Shown here: one piece after another, positions 1 to 7,438 of the stretch
How the letters are laid out: every line of letters starts with the position of its first letter
How positions within the stretch are numbered: the stretch's first letter is position 1
NCBI GenBank assembly: GCA_965262305.1
Contig: CBDHEY010000002.1
Span: 930,001 to 994,000, forward strand
DNA: 64,000 nucleotides
Source of the DNA: CBDHEY01 sp965262305
GTDB lineage: Bacteria; Pseudomonadota; Gammaproteobacteria; Pseudomonadales; Cellvibrionaceae
Direction of reading: 5' to 3'
Translations under genes and position numbers: made by a program
The notes under the pieces: generated by a model
What the model was told of the DNA's origin: nothing
Database searches by the model: none
Seen by the model: only the letters and a program-made list of their open reading frames with translations

Positions 1-1
1 T

Positions 2-2023
2 CTAGAAGGTAAACCTTTAGATAAACTCATTAGTCAATATAAGTCCACCGGCTTGCCCGAAGAAGATGTTTGGAAGGTTTTAGAGGGTATAAGTGCTGCA
101 CTCATTTATGCTCATGACCAAAAAATTATCCATTCTGACTTTAAGCCTGGAAACATATTTGTCACTACTGATGGAACGGCAAAAGTTTTTGACTTTGGAA
201 TCGCACGAGCGGTCGCAAAAGCTGAACAGTATGAAGATAGCGAAGAAGATAAGACCGTTTTTGACGCAGGTAATCTAGGAGCACTTACTCCTGCTTACGC
301 AAGTTATGAAATGTTAGAAGGCAAGACACCAGATGTTCGCGATGATATATACGCACTGGGCTGTATAGCATACGAAATGTTTACAGGTGAACACCCCTTT
401 AATCGTGTGCATGCAAATGAAGCTTATCGTCAAAAATTAAAACCTAAACGCATTCCAGGTCTAAGCAAACGACAGTGGCGAGTGATAGAAAAATCGATCG
501 CGTTTGAGCGCGAAGATCGAATTGCTACGGTTGAAGAATTCTGGTTTGAATTAACTAAGAAAAATAGCTCACGTCGGTTCTTTGCTTTTGCAGCGCTCAT
601 CGTTATGGGTCTATCGAGTACTATTGCTTATCAAGTGTTTTTACAACAGCCAGAACAAACAATATCTGAAGACGCTGTGAGAAGTGAAATTGAGCGTGAG
701 TTTTTGATTGATCAAAACAAACAGGAGATTGTAGAGCTACTGCAAATTAAAGCGTTTACCGGTTCTTGGGAATCGCGAATTTATACGGCCGTACAAACAC
801 TGAGAGAACTGCTTGGAGACGAAGATCCTTGGCTCAAAGAACAGGAGCTGCTTATTTATCAAAGCTATATCGAGATGATCACCCAATGGCTTCAAGAAGA
901 ACAATTTGATGAAGCTAAATCAATACATGTTAATGCATATCGCTATACAAATGATAAAACCGAGTTAGATGCGTTACTAGAAAATATAAACGCGACAGAA
1001 GTCGCGTACATGAAACGCCAAGAAGACGAGCGTTTACAAAAACAGCAAGCTCAAGAGAAAAAGCAAAAGGAGCAAAAACGAATTGCAGAAGCAAAACGGA
1101 TTCGACAAGAATTTGATGTGGCTTTGGCAACGGTCAATAAACAGCTTACCTGCCGATCGACTATGAATATCCGCGATATTGACATAGCAGTTTCAAAATT
1201 ACGAAACCTAGACAAGCCTAGATACAACAAAGTTGAAGAAGAGATTGTTACGAAACTATCTGCGTGTATTGTAAAAATTGGCCAATCCTTCCCCGAACGC
1301 GGAGAGGAATCTAAAAAGCGTGCCCTTAGAATTTTCCCAGAAAGCCAAATAATCGCCAATATTAGTATTGAACCAAAAGATCCCTGCGATACCTCTTTGG
1401 CTGGCTTAGGTGCTCGTGGTGAAAGAGCGATTTGTCGTGATCCGTTAAAAAGCGAGGGAGATTACTTTGGTAAAGGCCCCTCATTGGTTGTTATTCCAGG
1501 CAAAGGAAGTGTAAAACCATTTGCCATTGGCAAATATGAACTGACGTTTGAAGATTTAAATCGCTTTTGCAGTAATAGCAATACCTGTGATGAATTTAAT
1601 ACGGGTGATGAAAAACTGCCTGCAACAGACATTAATGTGAAACTAGTGTTTAAGTATGCCGCTTGGTTGAGTAAAATGAGTAAACGCAAGTATCGATTAC
1701 CTACGAAGGCAGAGTGGACCTACGCTGCTCGGGCCAACTCATCGAAGTTGGATTCAAATCGGAATTGCCAACTAAACTCACGTGGCATCCAAAAAGGTGG
1801 CGTTTTATTGAAAGCGACAACTGGCAGAGAAAATGCCTGGGGATTAGTGAATCATGTGGGGAATGCACGTGAATTGGTTCTGGATGGCGGCGCTTATGCA
1901 GCCTTGGGAGGATCCTATACAACGGCGATGGAGCGATGTGTTGTGACCAATGTAGAATCACATACTGGACGCCCAGATGAACTCACGGGGTTTCGCCTCT
2001 TGAGAGAAATTGAATCAAAATAA
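2..2023 (+). CDS. Ser/Thr protein kinase with C-terminal FGE-like domain (5' partial)
   Basis: The frame is open to the window's left edge, so the true start and the ATP-binding lobe lie upstream; an internal TTG at 53 is not a convincing start. Visible in order: the kinase C-lobe with catalytic loop HSDFKPGN (a non-RD type, Ser in place of Arg), the DFG motif DFGIARA, the APE-like segment and the DDIYALGCIAYEMFTG helix; a single membrane span at about 590-650 nt; a periplasmic helical part with a Lys/Gln/Glu-rich coiled coil near 1000-1120; and a C-terminal formylglycine-generating-enzyme/sulfatase-modifying-factor fold (YRLPTKAEWTYAAR, GNAREL, GFRLLRE). Kinase-FGE fusions are known in bacteria, where the FGE part is often assumed to bind rather than catalyse. 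It leads a same-strand cluster with exbB/exbD/tonB-like genes, so it may regulate that energised complex (inference). Confidence 0.85.
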   Translation, partial: LEGKPLDKLISQYKSTGLPEEDVWKVLEGISAALIYAHDQKIIHSDFKPGNIFVTTDGTAKVFDFGIARAVAKAEQYEDSEEDKTVFDAGNLGALTPAYASYEMLEGKTPDVRDDIYALGCIAYEMFTGEHPFNRVHANEAYRQKLKPKRIPGLSKRQWRVIEKSIAFEREDRIATVEEFWFELTKKNSSRRFFAFAALIVMGLSSTIAYQVFLQQPEQTISEDAVRSEIEREFLIDQNKQEIVELLQIKAFTGSWESRIYTAVQTLRELLGDEDPWLKEQELLIYQSYIEMITQWLQEEQFDEAKSIHVNAYRYTNDKTELDALLENINATEVAYMKRQEDERLQKQQAQEKKQKEQKRIAEAKRIRQEFDVALATVNKQLTCRSTMNIRDIDIAVSKLRNLDKPRYNKVEEEIVTKLSACIVKIGQSFPERGEESKKRALRIFPESQIIANISIEPKDPCDTSLAGLGARGERAICRDPLKSEGDYFGKGPSLVVIPGKGSVKPFAIGKYELTFEDLNRFCSNSNTCDEFNTGDEKLPATDINVKLVFKYAAWLSKMSKRKYRLPTKAEWTYAARANSSKLDSNRNCQLNSRGIQKGGVLLKATTGRENAWGLVNHVGNARELVLDGGAYAALGGSYTTAMERCVVTNVESHTGRPDELTGFRLLREIESK

Positions 2024-2036
2024 AAGCAATTTAAAT

Positions 2037-2297
2037 ATGAACGCTCGTAAAAGTTTTTCGGCCATGCTAAGAGATTTATCAACTGACTATTATAACCATA
2101 TGGTAGGGTTTGATGAATTTCGAGCAAGACGACGAGAAATTTTAGATCAAGTAGATTATCACTACAATGATCAAACTTCGATTGAAACAGAAACTGATGC
2201 TAGCGAAGATATCACTCAACCGAAAAGTGTTGGGCACACTATGTCATTTAAGATTGGAGAAAAGCTAGATAATCTGGATGACTTCAAATACGATTAG
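2037..2297 (+). CDS. small hypothetical protein
   Basis: An 86-residue soluble, charged protein with no recognised family. It lies between the kinase and exbB genes on the same strand. The frame also permits a TTG start at 2010, which would overlap the kinase stop, but the ATG at 2037 begins cleanly after it; neither has a good ribosome site. The N-terminal half contains LSTDYYNHMVGFDEFRARR followed by a predicted helix, which resembles short SHOCT-like Gly-x-x-x-(E/D)-(F/Y) helical motifs; that comparison is only visual. The C-terminal half is acidic. The position suggests a role with the kinase or the ExbBD complex, but nothing in the sequence proves it. Confidence 0.6.
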   Translation: MNARKSFSAMLRDLSTDYYNHMVGFDEFRARRREILDQVDYHYNDQTSIETETDASEDITQPKSVGHTMSFKIGEKLDNLDDFKYD

Positions 2298-2422
2298 CCG
2301 AAAAGTATCGATACCTTTTTTAATCTTTAATCAGAGTCTTCTCTGGAAAAAATAAGTAAGAAAAATGTTTGATTCTAACGCCTTGATACCGCGCTAGAGA
2401 ATATAAATTTAAGAGGAAAGTT

Positions 2423-3040
2423 ATGGATTTTGTAGCATTTTTTCAGTCTGGTGGTCCTTTTATGTACCCCATACTCATCGTTATGGCGATCGGTTTAGCG
2501 ATTGCAGTGGAGCGTTTCTTCTTTCTAATGAAAACACAAGCTACGACAAATAAAATATGGCGAAGCCTTACGCCAATGTTGCAAGCCAGTGATTATGCTA
2601 GAGCATACGAAGCAGTGGATCGCAGTAAAGCACCACTTGCTACAGTACTGCAATATGGCTTTGCTCGTCACAAAACCAATTCCAAACGCGACTTGGTCGA
2701 TGCAGCGATGGAAGAAGGTATCATGGAAGTCACTCCGCAGCTTGAAGAGCGAACTCATTACTTAGCGACACTTGCAAATATCGCAACGCTACTTGGCCTT
2801 TTAGGAACCATCATTGGTCTTATCCAAGCGTTTACTGCAGTTGCGTCGGCTGACCCCGCAGAAAAAGCCGATTTACTGTCTGCTAGTATTTCTGTGGCTA
2901 TGAATACCACAGCATTTGGTCTTGCAGCAGCGATTCCGTTAATTTTAATTCACTCGTATTTGGCAACTCGTACAACGCGCCTTGTTGATAATCTAGAAAT
3001 GGCTGCAGTCAAGTGCCTCAACTTAATCTGTGACGAATAA
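2423..3040 (+). CDS. ExbB/TolQ/MotA-type proton channel protein
   Basis: A 205-residue inner-membrane protein of the MotA/TolQ/ExbB family, the pentameric channel that couples proton flow to movement of a periplasmic partner. Three membrane spans are visible at about residues 13-35, 114-137 and 156-180. The loop between the first two contains the usual helical cytoplasmic part, and the second and third spans carry the small-residue and Thr/Gly pattern LGLLGTIIGLIQAF and ISVAMNTTAFGLAAAIPL typical of the family. The ATG at 2423 has a good AAGAGGAAAG ribosome site. It is followed 20 nt later by two exbD-like genes and a TonB-like gene, so it forms a complete ExbB-ExbD-ExbD-TonB set. Confidence 0.92.
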   Translation: MDFVAFFQSGGPFMYPILIVMAIGLAIAVERFFFLMKTQATTNKIWRSLTPMLQASDYARAYEAVDRSKAPLATVLQYGFARHKTNSKRDLVDAAMEEGIMEVTPQLEERTHYLATLANIATLLGLLGTIIGLIQAFTAVASADPAEKADLLSASISVAMNTTAFGLAAAIPLILIHSYLATRTTRLVDNLEMAAVKCLNLICDE

Positions 3041-3060
3041 ATTAAACAGGTCATATTAAG

Positions 3061-3618
3061 ATGAAGTTAAGGCGCAGACGCAAGCGCATGGAAACCACTG
3101 TTGAGCTGAATATCACAGCGTTTATGAACTTGATGGTGATCCTTGTACCTTTCTTGCTTATTACGGCGGTATTTTCACGCATGACTGTACTGGAGTTAAA
3201 TCTCCCTGCGCTGAATGCGAAGTCGGAGAATAATCAAGAGATAAAACTTCAACTTCAAGTGCTCGTAACCGATGAATTGATTGTTGTACAAGATGCAAAC
3301 TTAGGTGTGTTTAAACGTATAGCGCGAACGGAAGCTGATCAACCAATTGATGATATAGATAGAAAGGTTTGGAAACCCTTACGAGAAATTTTATTGGAGC
3401 TAAAGAATAGGTTTCCTGAAGAACAAAATATCTCGTTGTTGCTAGACAAAAATGTAAACTACAATACGATGATTTCTATCATGGATAGAATCCGGCTTGC
3501 CGATGTGATTGTTGCTGCCACTTTAGAAACGGTCGAGCTTTTTCCTAATATCTCTATTGGCGACCTACCTTCTGAGGGCGTTACTGTTGAGTCACAATCG
3601 TCGGAGGCAGTTCTCTAA
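3061..3618 (+). CDS. ExbD/TolR-family protein, Asp-to-Asn variant
   Basis: A 185-residue biopolymer-transport protein with a basic cytoplasmic N-terminus (KLRRRRKRM), one membrane span at about residues 19-40 and a periplasmic domain. The start of the span, LNITAFMNLMVILVPF, aligns with the E. coli ExbD segment containing Asp25, the residue that carries protons through the ExbB channel. Here that position is Asn23 (codon 3127-3129). This subunit therefore should not relay protons by itself. Its periplasmic part is longer than that of ordinary ExbD and ends in an acidic tail. Its stop overlaps the next exbD start by one base (TAATG), so the two are probably translated together and form a mixed dimer (inference). 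Confidence 0.85.
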   Translation: MKLRRRRKRMETTVELNITAFMNLMVILVPFLLITAVFSRMTVLELNLPALNAKSENNQEIKLQLQVLVTDELIVVQDANLGVFKRIARTEADQPIDDIDRKVWKPLREILLELKNRFPEEQNISLLLDKNVNYNTMISIMDRIRLADVIVAATLETVELFPNISIGDLPSEGVTVESQSSEAVL

Positions 3619-4106
3619 TGGCGGATCAGTCGCGACGAGCCCGAAGAATGGAACGGCATCATAAGCTACGCAAAGCTTCGCCGCTAAATCTTGTATCCTT
3701 AATGGATATTTTTACCATATTGGTTTTTTTCCTATTGGTTAATTCCTCCAATACACAACAGCTTCCAAGCAATAAAGATTTAAAACTCCCACAATCTGTC
3801 GCAAAAAAAGTACCAGAAGAAACAATCGTTATCGCAGTGACAGCGACGGATATTCTTGTACAAGGTCGTAAAGTTGCCGAAGTTCAAACAGCGCTTTCAA
3901 ATAACACAGAGTTTATTTCTGCGTTGCAAGAAGAATTAATTTTTCTAAGCGGCGGTTCAATAGATTTATCTCAGCCGGGACGAGCCATTACAGTCATGGG
4001 ACATCAAGAAATACCGTACGAGTTAATACGTAAAATTTTAGCTACTTGCCAACAAGCAAATTATACCAAGGTTGCCTTTGCCGCGACTCAGGTGGCTAGA
4101 AAATAA
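3618..4106 (+). CDS. ExbD/TolR-family protein, canonical Asp present
   Basis: A 162-residue ExbD paralogue with a very basic cytoplasmic start (RRARRMERHHKLRK), one membrane span at about residues 24-43 and a periplasmic domain. The span begins SPLNLVSLMDIFTILVFF and keeps the proton-carrying Asp as Asp30 (codon 3705-3707). It is only distantly similar to the preceding exbD, which has Asn at this place. The one-base overlap with that gene suggests translational coupling. With the ExbB protein it should supply the single protonatable side chain of an asymmetric stator. The TonB-like gene follows 29 nt downstream. Confidence 0.88.
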   Translation: MADQSRRARRMERHHKLRKASPLNLVSLMDIFTILVFFLLVNSSNTQQLPSNKDLKLPQSVAKKVPEETIVIAVTATDILVQGRKVAEVQTALSNNTEFISALQEELIFLSGGSIDLSQPGRAITVMGHQEIPYELIRKILATCQQANYTKVAFAATQVARK

Positions 4107-4135
4107 ACTCTTTGACAAGAGATTAAGAGAAGTAA

Positions 4136-5098
4136 ATGCCAGCAACCCATTATAAAACAATCGCGACTAACTGGTCACCAGAGAGCCGGAGTGCGCGAAG
4201 TTTTCAAATTATCACTATTATTTTTGTGGTGGTATTTGTGGTTGCTGCAATTTTTATCTCGTCACTTGATGTGCCGAAGAAAGAGCGTCAGGTAAAACAA
4301 CCTATACCTGAACGGGTTGCAAAATTCATTACGGAAAAGAAAAAAGTCGAACCACCTAAGCCTAAACCAAAAGAAATTGAAAAACCGAAACCTATCCCTA
4401 AACCGAAACCAAAAGTAGTAAGAAAAAAAGAAACGGAAGCTGAAAAGAAAAAGCCACTTACTAAAAAAGAAAAAGATGCACGTGATAAGGCTTCGAAAAG
4501 TGGACTGTTAGCACTGGCAAGCGAAATGGCCGATCTTATGGATACGTCTGATGTTAGCGCACAGGTCGGAGCTAAGGTAAAAAAATCTACTCGTGGTGCC
4601 AAAGAAGCGTCGGGCGTCGATTCTGATATTCTCACTGCAGGCGTGGGAAAGGGCAGCGGTGGCGTCAATGATGGAGACTATGTTGCCGGAGTTAACGCGG
4701 CGCAGTTAGACGCGAGAGAAGTTGCACTTGTTAAGCAATCTCTATTGAAAAGTGATCAAGTCGAAAAAGATTCAGAAGAAGAGGCTGGCATTAAACGCCG
4801 GGGCGATAATGTTCGTTCTGAAGAAGAAGTCACAATCGTTTTCGATCAGAATAAAGGTCAACTCTATTCGATATATAACAGAGCAAGGCGAAAACAACCT
4901 GGCTTAAAAGGAAAAGTTGTTTTAGAGATTTCCATATCGCCAGAAGGAAAGGTTACGAACGTGAGCATTAAGTCTAGTGAATTAAACGATCCTAAATTAG
5001 AGCGACGCCTCATTGCACGCATAAAGCAATTCAAGTTTGAAGCCAAAGACGTAGAACCTGTGACGGTCACATTTCCTATCGAATTCTTACCTTCTTAG
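4136..5098 (+). CDS. TonB-like energy transducer with AgmX/PglI-type C-terminal domain
   Basis: A 320-residue protein with one N-terminal membrane span (about residues 23-43, after a short cytoplasmic start), then a long Lys/Pro/Glu linker (KPKPKE and IPKPKPK repeats, about residues 68-125) of the kind that crosses the periplasm. A low-complexity middle follows, and then a C-terminal alpha/beta domain from about residue 240 (GKVVLEISISPEGKVTNVSI, then a helix and a final strand). This domain type is that of TonB or AgmX/PglI C-terminal domains. It closes the ExbB-ExbD-ExbD cluster and is the likely force-transmitting subunit. What it contacts in the outer membrane is not indicated; no TonB-dependent receptor is adjacent. 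Confidence 0.82.
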   Translation: MPATHYKTIATNWSPESRSARSFQIITIIFVVVFVVAAIFISSLDVPKKERQVKQPIPERVAKFITEKKKVEPPKPKPKEIEKPKPIPKPKPKVVRKKETEAEKKKPLTKKEKDARDKASKSGLLALASEMADLMDTSDVSAQVGAKVKKSTRGAKEASGVDSDILTAGVGKGSGGVNDGDYVAGVNAAQLDAREVALVKQSLLKSDQVEKDSEEEAGIKRRGDNVRSEEEVTIVFDQNKGQLYSIYNRARRKQPGLKGKVVLEISISPEGKVTNVSIKSSELNDPKLERRLIARIKQFKFEAKDVEPVTVTFPIEFLPS

Positions 5099-5410
5099 TG
5101 ATTGGCTTTAGTAATTCCAAGCGTGTTTATAGCCTAACTAGAGAGCCAACCTCGATGGGCAATAAATTCCATAGGAATAGATTGGTGTTCTCAGCTTTAA
5201 GTGAAAACATTTTAAAATGAAGGTTTATAACAAGATCTATCTGACTTTGTAATTGGAATGTTCAAGCTTTCTTCTTGCGCCATAAACTTAAAGCACTACT
5301 TTTTAAGTAAAAACTAAATTAAAGCTCGACCGTTTAACATTTTGGATTTGTGATCGTCGTTTTGAGCCATTAGCTCTGACAAGATTCTCGTAACTTTAGG
5401 GAAGATGTAT
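5099..5410. other. intergenic region upstream of duplicated gene copy 1
   Basis: About 310 bases with no convincing gene or terminator. The right end, 5323-5410, is a near copy of 6431-6518, showing that the duplication extends upstream of the coding start. The repeated part includes an open stretch reading KARPFNIL just before a stop, a remnant shared with the second copy. Confidence 0.6.
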
Positions 5411-5545
5411 ATGCTTAATCGACTGCTAGCGTCAAAAAAGAACCCCTACGTACCGGGGCGCAATAACAAAGAAATCTTCAATTTAGATCTTTCTGGTGCG
5501 AAATTTAGCATCTCGATGCCACCTAATAGTATTTGGGACATTCCC
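5323..5545 (+). repeat. direct repeat, copy 1 (gene 5' end plus upstream)
   Basis: This stretch matches 6431-6653 at an offset of exactly 1108 bases. I count about 10 mismatches and no indels across the 88 bases upstream of the start codon. The similarity continues through roughly the first 45 codons and then fades, so the downstream boundary is approximate. Confidence 0.85.
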
Positions 5546-6295
5546 GAAGAACTGCCCAAGTCGAATCAAATTAACATCTATGACGAAAACCTCTATTCGC
5601 CTTTAGAAAATCTTGCGGATTATCGTAAGGGAACTTTTCCTGTTTTACCTTTGTTGACAAGAACCTTTGGTTTTTGGGGGAGTCCGTTTACCTCTAGTAG
5701 TAATATTGGAATGGTTAAATGTTTTACTCATGTTCAGCGGGTTGTAGACGCGCCAGAAGGATTTTCGTGTTTAAATCCAGCGGATTTCGAACAAGCTATA
5801 AATAAAAGTATTTATTTTAATTTTGGTCCTGGTAGTGGGCTAGATATGTTGATGTTGGCACCAGTCGATTGGGAAGTCATTGACATAGGTAGAATATCTT
5901 GCGTTGTACTTGATATACGTAAAAACTACGAGAAGTTTGATTACGAAGTTTCTGAAATAGGTAAAACGATATACTCGAGAAGGTTTTATGCTCCTTTGTT
6001 TAATAATTATTTGTTAGTTATAAACTTTTCGGTTTCGGCGTATTTGCCTTTAAATATCAGCAAAAATGTGGTTGATCTCTTTTTATCTGAGTTAATTGAT
6101 ATGATTAAGTATTCGCTAGGAGAAGCCTGCGAAAAAACATATAAAAGTTATTCGAGACAAGGGGTTGCATTAAGTAAGTTTAAGAAACCTGAAAGTTGGA
6201 TAAATCATACTCTTGGTAGAAAATCCATTAGTGATAAAGAAGTGATAGAAAAATACGGTACGCCACCGCCTCAGCTAGTTGCAACATGCAAATAA
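5411..6295 (+). CDS. hypothetical protein, tandem copy 1
   Basis: A 294-residue protein of no family I recognise, without signal peptide or clear membrane span. The ATG at 5411 is chosen over an ATG at 5405 because the ribosome site AGGGA lies 8 bases before 5411 and because the second copy starts at the equivalent codon. The first 45 or so residues (MLNRLLASKKNPY, then an NLDLSGAKFSIS segment) are almost identical to those of the downstream copy. The rest is clearly related but diverged, sharing FSCLNP, FEQA, LAP.DW, YLP and a C-terminal GTPPP. Conserved 5' ends with divergent bodies, next to an unknown larger protein, suggest a diversifying family such as immunity proteins, but no toxin or secretion gene in the window confirms this. 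Confidence 0.8.
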   Translation: MLNRLLASKKNPYVPGRNNKEIFNLDLSGAKFSISMPPNSIWDIPEELPKSNQINIYDENLYSPLENLADYRKGTFPVLPLLTRTFGFWGSPFTSSSNIGMVKCFTHVQRVVDAPEGFSCLNPADFEQAINKSIYFNFGPGSGLDMLMLAPVDWEVIDIGRISCVVLDIRKNYEKFDYEVSEIGKTIYSRRFYAPLFNNYLLVINFSVSAYLPLNISKNVVDLFLSELIDMIKYSLGEACEKTYKSYSRQGVALSKFKKPESWINHTLGRKSISDKEVIEKYGTPPPQLVATCK

Positions 6296-6317
6296 ATCTA
6301 AACCAAAATAAAGTTAA

Positions 6318-6461
6318 GGAATAAATTATGGCGATTCGCAATGGTTTGAAGAGATGTTGGACGAATTTGACCCGGCTAAACGCTAGGGTGTGGGCAAAAT
6401 GAGCGATGAGAATTTATTCGATCCACAAAAAGCTCGACCGTTTAACATTTTGAGTTTCTAA
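6318..6461 (+). pseudogene. relic of a broken small reading frame
   Basis: One frame reads a protein-like sequence, GDSQWFEEMLDEFDPAKR, then a TAG at 6384-6386, then continues in the same frame GVGKMSDENLFDPQKARPFN to a TAA at 6459-6461. The only ATG with a ribosome site (AAGGA before ATG 6328) is in a different frame and gives just 24 codons. This looks like a gene 5' end broken by a frameshift and a stop. FDPAKR and FDPQKARPF resemble each other, as if two truncated starts of related genes lie in series. A short stand-alone peptide from ATG 6399 is possible but less likely. Confidence 0.45.
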
Positions 6462-6653
6462 TTGTCGTTTTGAGCCATTAATTCTGACAAAATTCTCGTA
6501 ACTTTAGGGAAGATATGTATGCTTAATCGACTGCTAGCGTCAAAGAAGAACCCCTACATACCGGGGCGTAATAGTAAAGAAACCTTCAATTTAGACCTCT
6601 CCGGAGCTAAGTTTAGCATCTCGTTGCCGCCCAATAGTATTTGGGACGCCCCT
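6431..6653 (+). repeat. direct repeat, copy 2 (gene 5' end plus upstream)
   Basis: Second copy of 5323-5545, offset 1108 bases. It includes the ribosome site AGGGA and the start ATG at 6519. The KARPFNIL remnant is in both copies; only here is it preceded by the longer relic frame. Confidence 0.85.
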
Positions 6654-7418
6654 GAACATCTGCCAAAGTCATCCAATATTAATATTTACGACGAAAGTCA
6701 ATATGACCCTTTGTCAAACCTAAAAGATTATCAAAAAGGGATGTTTCCACCGTTTCCGTTTTTAAAGCGTACTTTTGGGTTGTGGGGGCCTATTTATCGC
6801 TTCAAAAATATTGCGATGGTTTCATGTACATCGACAATTCATAGGCTAAGTGGTGCGCCGGATAGTTTTTCATGTTTGAATCCTACGGAGTTCGAACAGG
6901 CAGTATTAAGGAATATATATTTTACTGACGGACCGGGAGGCTGTATTCAAAACAAGATGCTAGCTCCGTGTGATTGGAATATTTTAAAGCTTAATGGAAC
7001 CCAATGGATAACTTTTGAAACTCATAAAGATTTTGCCAGCTGGGGCTATGAGCCTTCGCCAATTTCTAGGGCTCAATACTATTCATCATATTACTCGCCT
7101 GTGGACGATAACCATTTTATTGCGCTCTATTTTCAAGCGTTAGGTTATTTGCCTGCTGGTATGAGTAAATTGTGCATTGATAAATTTATATTAGAAGTAT
7201 CAAAGTCGGTTGAGCTTAGGCTAACTAATGATTGTGAACGTAAAGTCAATTACTTTAGTGATAAAGGGTACAAATATTCAAAATCACGTAATCCAGAGAA
7301 TTGGAAATACCATGAATTTCGTGATGGTGACGAAGAGTTAGGAGAGGATTATCGTGTTATTAGATTGCACGGGACTCCTCCTCCAGATTTTAAACAAGCA
7401 GAGAATGTGAGCGCATAA
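6519..7418 (+). CDS. hypothetical protein, tandem copy 2
   Basis: A 299-residue paralogue of the preceding gene, of unknown family, with no signal peptide or membrane span evident. The first 45 residues are near identical to copy 1 and the remainder is divergent but alignable (FSCLNPTEFEQA, MLAPCDW, YLPAGMSK, HGTPPPDF). The start at 6519 has AGGGA 8 bases upstream, as in copy 1. The next gene on the same strand begins 20 bases after its stop with its own ribosome site, so the two are probably co-transcribed. The function is unknown. A partner or immunity role for the downstream protein is a guess from the arrangement. Confidence 0.8.
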   Translation: MLNRLLASKKNPYIPGRNSKETFNLDLSGAKFSISLPPNSIWDAPEHLPKSSNINIYDESQYDPLSNLKDYQKGMFPPFPFLKRTFGLWGPIYRFKNIAMVSCTSTIHRLSGAPDSFSCLNPTEFEQAVLRNIYFTDGPGGCIQNKMLAPCDWNILKLNGTQWITFETHKDFASWGYEPSPISRAQYYSSYYSPVDDNHFIALYFQALGYLPAGMSKLCIDKFILEVSKSVELRLTNDCERKVNYFSDKGYKYSKSRNPENWKYHEFRDGDEELGEDYRVIRLHGTPPPDFKQAENVSA

Positions 7419-7438
7419 AATAGATAAAGGAAGTAAGT

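Noticed and set aside
2298..2422. GTATCGATAC palindrome followed by Ts after the small hypothetical gene
   Set aside because: The palindrome leaves too small a loop for a stable hairpin, and the alternative pairing has a bulge; not called a terminator.
4288..4668. 126-codon antisense frame inside the TonB-like gene
   Set aside because: It mirrors the Lys/Pro-rich linker and is a compositional shadow.
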